Shown one piece after another: positions 1 through 5,862 of a DNA stretch of 6,654 nucleotides. Below the pieces are notes generated by a model. The model was not told the origin of the DNA, made no database searches, and was given only the letters and a program-made list of their open reading frames with translations. Origin of the DNA: Paracoccaceae bacterium (GTDB taxonomy: Bacteria > Pseudomonadota > Alphaproteobacteria > Rhodobacterales > Rhodobacteraceae); contig JALORM010000178.1 of the NCBI GenBank assembly GCA_025458985.1, positions 1 through 6,654 of the forward strand. The letters are read 5' to 3'. Both the position numbers and the translations under genes were made by a program. Positions within the stretch are counted from its first letter, which is position 1; the number at the start of each line of letters is the position of its first letter.

Positions 1-1555
1 CGGATGCGGCAGACCGAGCGCCAGCAGCCAGTACGACCACAGGACCGGCGCCAGCATCACCGACAGCAGCGAGCCGCCGAACAGCACCTGCACGCCCAGA
101 AAGCGCCACGCGCCGAGGTCGCGCCAGAGCTGCACCGGGTCGCGCATGTGGACGGCCCAGGTCATCGCGTAGCCCTTGATCCAGCGCGACCGCTGCTTGA
201 CCCAGGGCCAGGGGCGGCAGTTCGCCTCTTCGCGCGTCACGGTATCCACCAGTTCCGCGCGGTACCCGTGCCGCGCCAGGCGGATGCCGAGGTCGGCATC
301 CTCGGTCACGTTGTGCGCATCCCAGCGGCCGATCTTCTCCAGCGCCGCCCGGCGGAAGAACAGCGTGGTGCCGCCCAGCGGGATGGCGAAGCCCAGCCGC
401 TCGATCCCCGGCAGGATCACCCGGAACCAGCTGGCGTATTCGATGGTGAAGCAGCGCGCCATCCAGGCGATGGATCTGGTCGGGGTCGGGCGCGTCCTCG
501 GCATCGTAGACCCCGATGATCGAGCCGCGCGCGAAGTCGAGCGCGTAGTTCAGCGCCCGGGGCTTGGTTCTGAGCGTGCCCTCGGGCACGGTGACGACCC
601 GCAGCCACCGCGGCAGTCGGGTCGCGGCAAGGGTGGCGCGGGTGGTCTCGTCGTTGTCCTCGGTCACGAGGCAGATGTCGAGCAGCTCGCGCGGGTAGCT
701 CAGCCGTGCGAGACGCGCGACCAGCCGCTCGGCAATCGCCCGTTCGTGAAACAGCGGCACAAGGATCGACACGACCGGCAGGCGCGCGATGGCGGGCGGG
801 GGCTTGCGCTGCCCGGGCGCGACCATGTCCTCGGCGCGACGCCGCAGGCCCTGGCGCAGCGCGGCAGCCCTGAGGCCCATGTTGACTGCCAGCACCACCG
901 ACGCCAGCACGGTCAGGGCAGCGAAGGTGGCGGCCGGGGCCAGCGCGAGCCCGCCCGCCGTCGCGGCGACCGCACCCAGCAGAAGGCGGCTGAAGCGCCG
1001 GCCGTCCCAGGCGCGGCAGCTCTGTTCGGCAGGGGCGCAGGTTTCGGCCTGCGCCACGAGGCGGCGGGACCGTGCGGCCACCAGCGCATCGAGCACGTCG
1101 CGCTCGGGCGCAACCGCGATCATCGCGGGCTTCAGCGTGTCCGGCAGCTCTTCGAGCCGGCGCGCGAATTCCTCGGGGCGGGCTGTCGCGATCACCGTGC
1201 CGCCGCCCACCCGGCGCCAGGGAACGATCCGATGGCGCACGCAGAAATCGGCGCCCGCGGCGTCGATCAGCCGGGGGTCCGGCGCCTCGGCGATCAGGTC
1301 GACGACCTGTGCCTTCCACTGTTCGGCAAGCGCGCCGTAAAGCTCGGCCTCGCTGACCATGCCGTGGGTCAGCAGGATCTCGCCCAGGCGCGCCTCCTGC
1401 CGGCCCTTCAGCGCCAGCGCCTTGACCAGGTCGCCCGGGTCGAGCGCGCCGCGCGCAACCAGCAGCTGCCCGATCAGCGCCCCCGGCGAGCGGGTGGCGG
1501 GTGCCACCGGCCACGCGGGCGCGTGGCGTATCCGTCCGTCGAGGGCGAGGTTCAT
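1..1555 (-). CDS. MshEN-domain family-2 glycosyltransferase, partial and frameshifted
   Basis: Probable inner-membrane processive glycosyltransferase making a surface polysaccharide under c-di-GMP control. From the ATG at 1555, residues 27-79 form a tandem MshEN motif (two 24-residue halves with a 5-residue spacer). Two hydrophobic stretches follow (about 191-206 and 208-228), then a GT2 domain starting at VSILVPLFHE (262-271), with DAED at 351-354. After H362 (codon 472-470) homology jumps to another frame at GCC 468-466, where it resumes as WMARCFTIEYASW and continues through LGGTTLFF, TEDADLG and the Q-x-x-R-W motif (QRSRW) to base 1. About 28-30 residues that normally lie between DPDQIH and the W-x-A-R-C segment are missing, and the deletion length must be 2 modulo 3. 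The upstream frame has no stop before the window edge, so automatic callers may report one chimeric ORF. An in-frame GTG at 1570-1568 with GGAG five bases upstream is a plausible alternative start, because the ATG has only a weak ribosome-binding site. The polymer made is unknown. Confidence 0.85.
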   Translation of the reverse strand, partial: MNLALDGRIRHAPAWPVAPATRSPGALIGQLLVARGALDPGDLVKALALKGRQEARLGEILLTHGMVSEAELYGALAEQWKAQVVDLIAEAPDPRLIDAAGADFCVRHRIVPWRRVGGGTVIATARPEEFARRLEELPDTLKPAMIAVAPERDVLDALVAARSRRLVAQAETCAPAEQSCRAWDGRRFSRLLLGAVAATAGGLALAPAATFAALTVLASVVLAVNMGLRAAALRQGLRRRAEDMVAPGQRKPPPAIARLPVVSILVPLFHERAIAERLVARLARLSYPRELLDICLVTEDNDETTRATLAATRLPRWLRVVTVPEGTLRTKPRALNYALDFARGSIIGVYDAEDAPDPDQIHRLDGALLHHRIRQLVPGDPAGDRAAGLRHPAGRHHAVLPPGGAGEDRPLGCAQRDRGCRPRHPPGAARVPRGTGGYRDARRGELPPLALGQAAVALDQGLRDDLGRPHARPGAALARPRRVALSGRAGAVRRLAAVGDAGAGPVVVLAAGARSAAS

Positions 1556-1556
1556 C

Positions 1557-1603
1557 AGACTGTCCGGCACCCGTGCTCCAGCGGGTTCACCGTCCGACAG
1601 TCT
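1557..1603 (-). promoter_or_regulatory. Inverted repeat in the glycosyltransferase leader
   Basis: Two perfect 8-base arms, AGACTGTC at 1557-1564 and GACAGTCT at 1596-1603, are separated by 31 bases. The proximal arm ends one base before the ATG at 1555 and would lie inside the coding sequence if the GTG at 1570 is used. In the minus-strand transcript the arms could pair and fold the ribosome-binding region (GGAG, + strand 1576-1579) into the loop. Alternatively they are two half-sites for a DNA-binding protein. Only the repeat itself is observed; a role is inferred. Confidence 0.35.
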
Positions 1604-1606
1604 TGG

Positions 1607-1621
1607 TTAATGATGCATGAA
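1607..1621 (-). promoter_or_regulatory. CtrA-box-like site upstream of the glycosyltransferase
   Basis: On the minus strand TTCA (1621-1618) is followed by seven bases and then TTAA (1610-1607), continuing as TTAACC. This matches the alphaproteobacterial CtrA consensus TTAA-N7-TTAA at seven of eight fixed bases. It sits about 50 bases upstream of the start codon. Such short sites occur by chance, although they are rarer in GC-rich DNA, so this is a weak candidate. Confidence 0.2.
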
Positions 1622-1629
1622 GGGAATCA

Positions 1630-1660
1630 GGCCGTTTCGGGGCAATTGTCGGGAACGGCC
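1630..1660 (-). terminator. Weak hairpin just after carA
   Basis: A perfect 7-base inverted repeat (GGCCGTT at 1630-1636, AACGGCC at 1654-1660) begins 11 bases past the carA stop codon. The loop is long (17 bases) and the following minus-strand bases (TGATTCCCTT) are only mildly T-rich. This is a poor intrinsic terminator and could instead be a 3'-end stabilising structure or chance. If it does not terminate, carA transcription could run into the glycosyltransferase. Confidence 0.25.
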
Positions 1661-1670
1661 GGACGCGCGT

Positions 1671-2711
1671 TCAGCGCCGTGCAGCCATCGCCGCGGCGAA
1701 GCGCTGGAACAGGTAGTAGCTGTCCTGCGGACCCGGACTGGCCTCGGGGTGGTACTGGACCGAGAACACCGGCCGGCCATCGACGCGGATGCCGCAGTTC
1801 GAGCCGTCGAAAAGGCTCACGTGCGTTTCCACGACGCCCGCCGGAAGGGTCTGCGCATCGACCGTGAAGCCGTGGTTCATCGAGGTGATCTCGACCTTGC
1901 CGGTCTCGAGATCCTTCACCGGATGGTTGGCGCCGTGATGGCCGGCGCCGGTCGCCGCCGGGTCGCCGGGGCCGTTCGACAGGAACACGCCCTGGGGATC
2001 GAGCGCCAGGACATCGTCGGCCATCGCCGTCGCGGGCAGGACGGTGACCTCGCAGCCGGCCGAGGCAAGGCAGCGCAGGATGTTGCGCTTGGCGCCGTAG
2101 TCGATCGCGACGACCCGGTGACCCGGACCCTCGCGCCGGGAGTAGCCTTCGGGCCAGGCCCAGCGCATCTCGTCCCAGCGGTAGCTCTGCGCGCAGGTCA
2201 CGTCCTTGGCCAGGTCCAGCCCGACCAGCCCGCTCCAGGCCCGCGCCCGGGCGACCAGCGCCGCCACGTCGAACCGGCCCTCGGGGTCGTGGGCGATGGC
2301 GACATGCGGCGCGCCCTGCTGGCGGATGGCCCGCGTCAGGCGGCGCGTGTCCACGCCGGCGACGCCGATCTTGCCGCGCTTTGCGAGCCAGTCGCCAAGC
2401 CGCCCCGCCGCGCGCCAGTTCGAGGGCTCGGTCAGGTCCCACTTGACCACCATGCCCGCGGCGGCGGGCTCGGCGGCCTCGTCGTCCTCGTCGTTGACGC
2501 CGACATTTCCGATATGGGGGAAGGTGAAGGTCACGACCTGTCCGGCGTAGGAGGGATCGGTCATGATCTCCTGGTAGCCGGTCATCGCGGTGTTGAAGCA
2601 GAGCTCGGCCACCGCCTCGCCCGTGCCGCCGAAGCCCTGGCCGTAGAACAGCGTCCCGTCGGCCAGCGCGATGCAGGCCGTGGGTTTCGGTCTTGCGGTT
2701 GCGCCGGGCAT
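1671..2711 (-). CDS. carA: Carbamoyl-phosphate synthase small subunit, nucleophile segment deleted
   Basis: CarA is the glutamine amidotransferase subunit that passes ammonia to CarB for carbamoyl phosphate, the precursor of arginine and pyrimidines. The 346-residue product has the small-chain N-terminal domain (about 10-145, with CFNTAMTGYQEIMTDPSYAG at 38-57) and a class I amidotransferase domain (about 199-341). FLSNGPGDP (243-251), GHHGANHPVKD (257-267), MNHGF (278-282) and YHPEASPGP (320-328) are all present, so the catalytic His321 and Glu323 remain. In E. coli CarA 43 residues separate the P of NGPGDP from GHHG; here there are five. The lost stretch normally carries G-I-C-L-G-H-Q with the nucleophilic cysteine (E. 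coli Cys269). The frame is kept. The start ATG at 2711 has GAGGAG 11 bases upstream. As written the protein could not use glutamine, though ammonia-dependent synthesis by CarB might persist. A sequencing or assembly error is a live alternative. Confidence 0.93.
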   Translation of the reverse strand: MPGATARPKPTACIALADGTLFYGQGFGGTGEAVAELCFNTAMTGYQEIMTDPSYAGQVVTFTFPHIGNVGVNDEDDEAAEPAAAGMVVKWDLTEPSNWRAAGRLGDWLAKRGKIGVAGVDTRRLTRAIRQQGAPHVAIAHDPEGRFDVAALVARARAWSGLVGLDLAKDVTCAQSYRWDEMRWAWPEGYSRREGPGHRVVAIDYGAKRNILRCLASAGCEVTVLPATAMADDVLALDPQGVFLSNGPGDPAATGAGHHGANHPVKDLETGKVEITSMNHGFTVDAQTLPAGVVETHVSLFDGSNCGIRVDGRPVFSVQYHPEASPGPQDSYYLFQRFAAAMAARR

Positions 2712-2722
2712 GTGGGGGGCGA

Positions 2723-2728
2723 CTCCTC
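2723..2728 (-). promoter_or_regulatory. Ribosome-binding site of carA
   Basis: On the minus strand GAGGAG lies 11 bases upstream of the carA ATG. This is a strong Shine-Dalgarno core with slightly long spacing. It supports the start at 2711, and no nearer in-frame start fits better. Confidence 0.6.
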
Positions 2729-2744
2729 GCGTCGGTCGGCGCGG

Positions 2745-2773
2745 AACCTATGCGCGCGCCGGCGCAGGGTCAA
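2745..2773 (-). promoter_or_regulatory. Candidate sigma-70 promoter for carA
   Basis: On the minus strand TTGACC (2773-2768, five of six consensus bases) is followed by a 17-base spacer and TAGGTT (2750-2745, three of six). Transcription would start near 2738 and give a leader of about 27 bases. The leader is too short for a leader-peptide attenuator. The call is by eye and no start-site data are available. Confidence 0.45.
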
Positions 2774-2794
2774 GTCGAAGTGTGCCGGAACGAT

Positions 2795-2811
2795 CCATTG
2801 CAAATCAATGG
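2795..2811. promoter_or_regulatory. AT-rich dyad between divergent promoters
   Basis: CCATTG (2795-2800), five bases CAAAT, then CAATGG (2806-2811) form a perfect 6+6 dyad in an AT-rich island of an otherwise GC-rich region. It lies 21 bases from the -35 element proposed for carA and 20 bases from the one proposed for the YqeY gene, a suitable place for an operator acting on both. No known operator family was recognised. Confidence 0.3.
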
Positions 2812-2831
2812 CTTGGAAGTTCGAGGGGCTG

Positions 2832-2860
2832 TTGTGCCCACTCCGCCCAAAGGGTATTCT
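2832..2860 (+). promoter_or_regulatory. Candidate promoter for the YqeY-family gene
   Basis: TTGTGC (2832-2837, three of six -35 bases) and TATTCT (2855-2860, four of six -10 bases) are separated by 17 bases. Transcription would begin near 2867, about 28 bases before the ATG at 2895. This is a moderate match supported by position and spacing only. Confidence 0.35.
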
Positions 2861-2894
2861 GGCGCTTCCGCAGTCAGCCAGGGATGGCAATGCC

Positions 2895-3353
2895 ATGGAA
2901 CTGAAGGCGCGCATCTCGGATGCGCTGAAGACGGCGATGAAGGAGAAGGCGGCCGACCGGCTGTCGACGCTGCGCCTGATCAACGCCGCCATCAAGGACC
3001 GTGAGATCGCGCTGCGCGGCGAGGGCGCCGAGGGCGGCCTGGGCGAGGCCGAGGTGCTGGCGATCCTCGGCAAGATGGTCAAGCAGCGCCAGGAAAGCGC
3101 GCGCGCCTACGAGGAGGGCGGCCGCGTCGAGCTGGCCGAGAAGGAGCGCGCCGAGATCGCGGTGATCGAGGAATACCTTCCCCGCCAGCTCGACGAGCGC
3201 GAGATCGCCGAGGCCGTCGATGCGGCCATCGCCGAGACCGGCGCAAGCTCGATCCGCGACATGGGCCGGGTGATGGGCGTGCTGAAGGCGCGCCACACCG
3301 GCCAGATGGATTTCGGGGCGGTCGGCCCGCTCGTGAAGGCGCGGCTCGCCTGA
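2895..3353 (+). CDS. GatB/YqeY domain-containing protein
   Basis: This is a 152-residue, charged, mostly helical soluble protein of the YqeY family (COG1610), which resembles the C-terminal tRNA-binding domain of GatB. A role in tRNA-dependent amidation has been proposed for the family but its true function is unknown. Family features seen are the N-terminal helix ending in STLRLINAAIKDREI, the segment KMVKQRQESARAYEEGGR, the stretch EIAVIEEYLPRQL, and the C-terminal DMGRVMGVLKARHTGQMDF. The length is normal and the gene looks intact. AGGGA at 2880-2884, ten bases before the ATG, is the likely ribosome-binding site. The open frame extends far upstream (antisense to carA) but homology starts at MELKARI. 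The gene is transcribed divergently from carA, an arrangement I believe is common in related bacteria. YqeY genes are often followed by dnaG elsewhere, but not here. Confidence 0.93.
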   Translation: MELKARISDALKTAMKEKAADRLSTLRLINAAIKDREIALRGEGAEGGLGEAEVLAILGKMVKQRQESARAYEEGGRVELAEKERAEIAVIEEYLPRQLDEREIAEAVDAAIAETGASSIRDMGRVMGVLKARHTGQMDFGAVGPLVKARLA

Positions 3354-3558
3354 GCCGGGTCGGGGCCGTGGCGCCGGGGGGTGGCCGCGCCGGGCGGGAT
3401 CACGGCCGGCGCTGACGGTGGCTCCCGCCCGCGAGCGGGCCGGACCGGCACCGCGCCACGACACGCAATCGCTGCCGCGCGGCCTGAAGGCCCTCTCGGG
3501 CACCCCCCGGTCCTCGGCGCCGAAAATTGCGGCAGGCGCGACCGGCGCTTCGGGGCCC
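3354..3558. other. Convergent intergenic gap, no gene
   Basis: This GC-rich gap lies between the 3' ends of the YqeY-family gene and the DUF2244 gene. It has only small inverted repeats, such as GCCCGC-GA-GCGGGC at 3427-3440 and GGCC-TGAA-GGCC at 3481-3492. None is followed by a T-run on either strand, so I could not assign a terminator for either gene. Confidence 0.5.
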
Positions 3559-4095
3559 TCACCGGACCTCGGCCAGCGCCTCGATCAGTTCCCGCCGCAG
3601 CGCGACCCGCTCTTCGGGGCTGAGGAAGGCCCCCAGCTCCACCTCGCGCCCGCCGCCCTTCAGGGTGAGGTATTTCTCGACCGGCCCGCCGGTTTCGCGC
3701 AGCTCGACCCGGACCCAGTGCGGATCGGCCGACCAGTCGCGCACGCGGCCGCGCCGCTCGGCACGCACCAGTTCGATCCGGTCGCGCCAGAGGGTCAGTT
3801 CCTCCGACAGCGCGGTCGCGTCGCCCGCGTTGGACCTGATCGCCCACCAGACGCCGGCCACGGTCAGCGCCGCGAAGGGCAGCAGGCCCCAGAGCACGGG
3901 CGAGCCGAGCACGGCCAGCAGCGGCAGCGCCAGAGCCGCTGCCGTCAGCCCGACGAACCACACGAACCCCTCGGCCGTCAGCGACCGGTGCGGCCAGACC
4001 CGAAGCCGGGCCGCGGGCGGGTCGCCCTCGGCAAAGCAGAAGGCCCCGGATTGCTCCGGGGCCCCGTCTGCGTGTCTCAGCCACTCGTGGGGCAT
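3559..4095 (-). CDS. DUF2244 integral membrane protein
   Basis: The 178-residue protein matches the DUF2244 (COG5488) family, whose function is unknown. The N-terminus MPHEW and the segment RLRVWPHRSL (30-39) are family hallmarks. They precede two membrane helices (about 43-63 and 66-86, with the turn GSPVLWGLLPF). A cytoplasmic or periplasmic beta-rich tail follows, with DPHWVRVELRETGGP and YLTLKGGGREVELGAFLSPEER. Length and frame look intact. The ATG follows the ctaD stop with a single base between them (TGA-C-ATG), so translation is probably coupled to ctaD and a role in oxidase assembly or maintenance is a reasonable guess. Residues 6-28 are poorly conserved and are where a strong hairpin (4042-4063) is encoded, which probably lowers expression relative to ctaD. 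Confidence 0.9.
   Translation of the reverse strand: MPHEWLRHADGAPEQSGAFCFAEGDPPAARLRVWPHRSLTAEGFVWFVGLTAAALALPLLAVLGSPVLWGLLPFAALTVAGVWWAIRSNAGDATALSEELTLWRDRIELVRAERRGRVRDWSADPHWVRVELRETGGPVEKYLTLKGGGREVELGAFLSPEERVALRRELIEALAEVR
4042..4063 (-). terminator. Terminator-like hairpin inside the start of the DUF2244 gene
   Basis: On the minus strand GGCCCCGGA (4063-4055) pairs perfectly with TCCGGGGCC (4050-4042) around a GCAA loop, giving a nine-base-pair stem capped by a GNRA tetraloop. It is followed at once by TTCTGCTTT. The hairpin lies 34 bases past the ctaD stop and covers codons 11-18 of the DUF2244 gene. It has the form of an intrinsic terminator with an imperfect U-tract. It may end most ctaD transcripts or protect their 3' ends, while ribosomes translating DUF2244 could melt it. 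Confidence 0.55.
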
Positions 4096-4096
4096 G

Positions 4097-5773
4097 TCAG
4101 TGGGCGTGGCCCTTGTCCCAGTCCTCGCGCTTGGGCAGCACCTCGAATGTGTGCTCGGGCGGCGGCGAGGGCAGGGTCCATTCGAGGGTGTCGGCGTGCT
4201 CGTTCCAGTAGTTGTTCTCGGTCACGCGCCTGCCGGCGAAGAGCGTGTAGAACACCACGCCGATGAAGAACAGGAACGAGGCGAAGGCGATGAAGGCGCC
4301 GATCGACGAGACCCAGTTCCAGTATGCGAAGGCCTCGGGGTAGTCGATGTAGCGGCGCGGCATGCCCTGGCGGCCCAGGAAGTGCTGCGGGAAGAACGTC
4401 AGGTTCGACCCGATGAACATCGCCCAGAAGTGCAGCTTGCCTGCCCATTCGGGGTACTGCCGGCCCGACATCTTGCCGATCCAGTAGTAGATGCCCGCAA
4501 ACAGGCAGAACACCGCGCCGAGGCTCATCACGTAGTGGAAGTGCGCCACCACGTAGTAGGTATCGTGGTAGGCCCGGTCGACCGCCGCCTGGCTCAGCAC
4601 GATGCCGGTGACCCCGCCCACGGTGAACAGGAACAGGAACCCGAAGGCGAACAGCATCGGCGTCTTGAACTCGATCGAGCCGCCCCACATCGTCGCGATC
4701 CACGAGAAGATCTTCACGCCGGTCGGCACGGCGATCACCATCGTCGCCAGCATGAAGTAGCTCTGCTGGGTCAGCGACATGCCCACGGTGTACATGTGGT
4801 GCGCCCAGACGACGAAGCCGAGCACCCCGATCGCGATCATCGCCCAGACCATCGGCAGGTAGCCGAAGACCGGCTTGCGGCTGAAGGTGGCCACGATATG
4901 GCTGATGATGCCGAAGCCGGGGATGATGATGATATAGACCTCGGGGTGGCCGAAGAACCACAGGATGTGCTGGTAGAGCACCGGGTCGCCGCCGCCGGCG
5001 GGGTCGAAGAACGTGGTGCCGAAGTTGCGGTCGGTCAGCAGCATGGTGATGGCACCGGCCAGCACCGGAAGCGCCAGCAGGATCAGCCAGGCGGTGACGA
5101 AGATCGACCACGCGAACAGCGGCACCTTGAACAGCGTCATGCCCGGCGCGCGCATGTTCAGGAAGGTGGTGATCATGTTGATCGCGCCGAGGATCGACGA
5201 GGCCCCCGAGAGGTGCACGGCGAAGATCGCGAAGTCCATCGACATGCCCTGTTCGGTCGTCGACAGCGGCGGATAGAGCACCCAGCCCACGCCTGACCCG
5301 AGCTGCCCGTTTCCGCCCGGTGACAGCAGCGAGGCGATGCCGAGCGAGACGCCTGCGACGAACATCCAGTAGGACAGGTTGTTCAGTCGCGGGAACGCCA
5401 TGTCCGGCGCGCCGATCATCAGCGGCATGAAGTAGTTCCCGAAGCCCCCGAACAGTGCCGGGATGACCACGAAGAACATCATCAGCACGCCGTGGTACGT
5501 GATCATCACGTTCCAAAGGTGCCCGTTCGGGGTGCATTCGCCGGGCTCGGCGGCGCTGAGGAAGCGGGCGCCCTCGGCACACATGTACTGCACGCCGGGA
5601 TGCATCAGCTCCAGCCGCATGTAGACCGTGAAAGCCACCGCGATGAAGCCGACGACACCGGCCGTGAAGAGGTAGAGGATGCCGATGTCCTTGTGGTTCG
5701 TCGACATGAACCAGCGGGTGAAGAACCCCCGCGTATCGTGCTCTCCGTGGCCGTGAACGGCTGCGTCAGCCAT
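4097..5773 (-). CDS. ctaD: Cytochrome c oxidase subunit I, aa3 type
   Basis: This is the catalytic subunit of the proton-pumping aa3 oxidase in the inner membrane, reducing oxygen with electrons from cytochrome c. The 558 residues span 12 transmembrane helices. Heme a ligands are H94 and H413, the heme a3 ligand is H411, and CuB ligands are H276, H325 and H326, with the cross-linked Y280. D-channel residues N113, D124, N131 and E278 are present, as are K-channel S291, T351 and K354, the Mg-site pair H403 and D404, and the propionate arginines R473 and R474. This is a complete A1-type (XGHPEV) enzyme. The numbering matches P. denitrificans because a one-residue N-terminal deletion is offset by one extra residue before C80. 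The start MADAAVHGHG at 5773 is chosen by homology and by GGGAG seven bases upstream; an ATG 19 codons further out has no support. Subunits II and III are not in the window. Confidence 0.98.
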   Translation of the reverse strand: MADAAVHGHGEHDTRGFFTRWFMSTNHKDIGILYLFTAGVVGFIAVAFTVYMRLELMHPGVQYMCAEGARFLSAAEPGECTPNGHLWNVMITYHGVLMMFFVVIPALFGGFGNYFMPLMIGAPDMAFPRLNNLSYWMFVAGVSLGIASLLSPGGNGQLGSGVGWVLYPPLSTTEQGMSMDFAIFAVHLSGASSILGAINMITTFLNMRAPGMTLFKVPLFAWSIFVTAWLILLALPVLAGAITMLLTDRNFGTTFFDPAGGGDPVLYQHILWFFGHPEVYIIIIPGFGIISHIVATFSRKPVFGYLPMVWAMIAIGVLGFVVWAHHMYTVGMSLTQQSYFMLATMVIAVPTGVKIFSWIATMWGGSIEFKTPMLFAFGFLFLFTVGGVTGIVLSQAAVDRAYHDTYYVVAHFHYVMSLGAVFCLFAGIYYWIGKMSGRQYPEWAGKLHFWAMFIGSNLTFFPQHFLGRQGMPRRYIDYPEAFAYWNWVSSIGAFIAFASFLFFIGVVFYTLFAGRRVTENNYWNEHADTLEWTLPSPPPEHTFEVLPKREDWDKGHAH

Positions 5774-5780
5774 GAGGATG

Positions 5781-5785
5781 CTCCC
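5781..5785 (-). promoter_or_regulatory. Ribosome-binding site of ctaD
   Basis: Minus-strand GGGAG with seven bases to the ATG at 5773. It fixes the start against the longer in-frame alternative at 5830. Confidence 0.7.
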
Positions 5786-5833
5786 GAGTTCCCGTGTTCT
5801 GGCGCAGGCAGGATCCCGCGCGCTTTGCACACG

Positions 5834-5862
5834 CTTCTAGAGGCAAGCCGCCGCGGGGGCAA
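5834..5862 (-). promoter_or_regulatory. Candidate sigma-70 promoter for ctaD
   Basis: On the minus strand TTGCCC (5862-5857, four of six bases) is followed by a 17-base spacer and TAGAAG (5839-5834, four of six). Transcription would start near 5827 and give a leader of about 54 bases ending in the GGGAG ribosome-binding site. The call is by eye. No FNR-type or other regulator site was recognised nearby. Confidence 0.4.

Noticed and set aside
417..1514. 365-codon minus-strand open frame
   Set aside because: It is in the wrong frame within the glycosyltransferase; the MshEN and GT2 motifs are all in the frame starting at 1555.
176..1867. 563-codon plus-strand open frame
   Set aside because: It lies antisense to the glycosyltransferase and the end of carA. 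Its composition is typical of a GC-rich shadow frame.
1617..2894. Long plus-strand open frame that continues in frame into the YqeY-family gene
   Set aside because: It is antisense to carA, with no recognisable protein similarity. The frame is open only because of high GC content. The real start is ATG 2895, where homology begins.
2884..2904. Six-codon open frame (ATG 2884 to TGA) overlapping the YqeY-family start
   Set aside because: It could be a tiny upstream ORF, but the overlap is very short and nothing beyond chance supports translation.
3527..5296. 589-codon plus-strand open frame opposite ctaD
   Set aside because: The translation is a His/Arg/Asp-rich shadow of the conserved ctaD codons on the other strand, with no family features.
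5774..5830. Upstream in-frame ATG extending ctaD by 19 residues
   Set aside because: The extension has no similarity to known subunit I, the site lies in the proposed leader, and the GGGAG ribosome-binding site fits the ATG at 5773.
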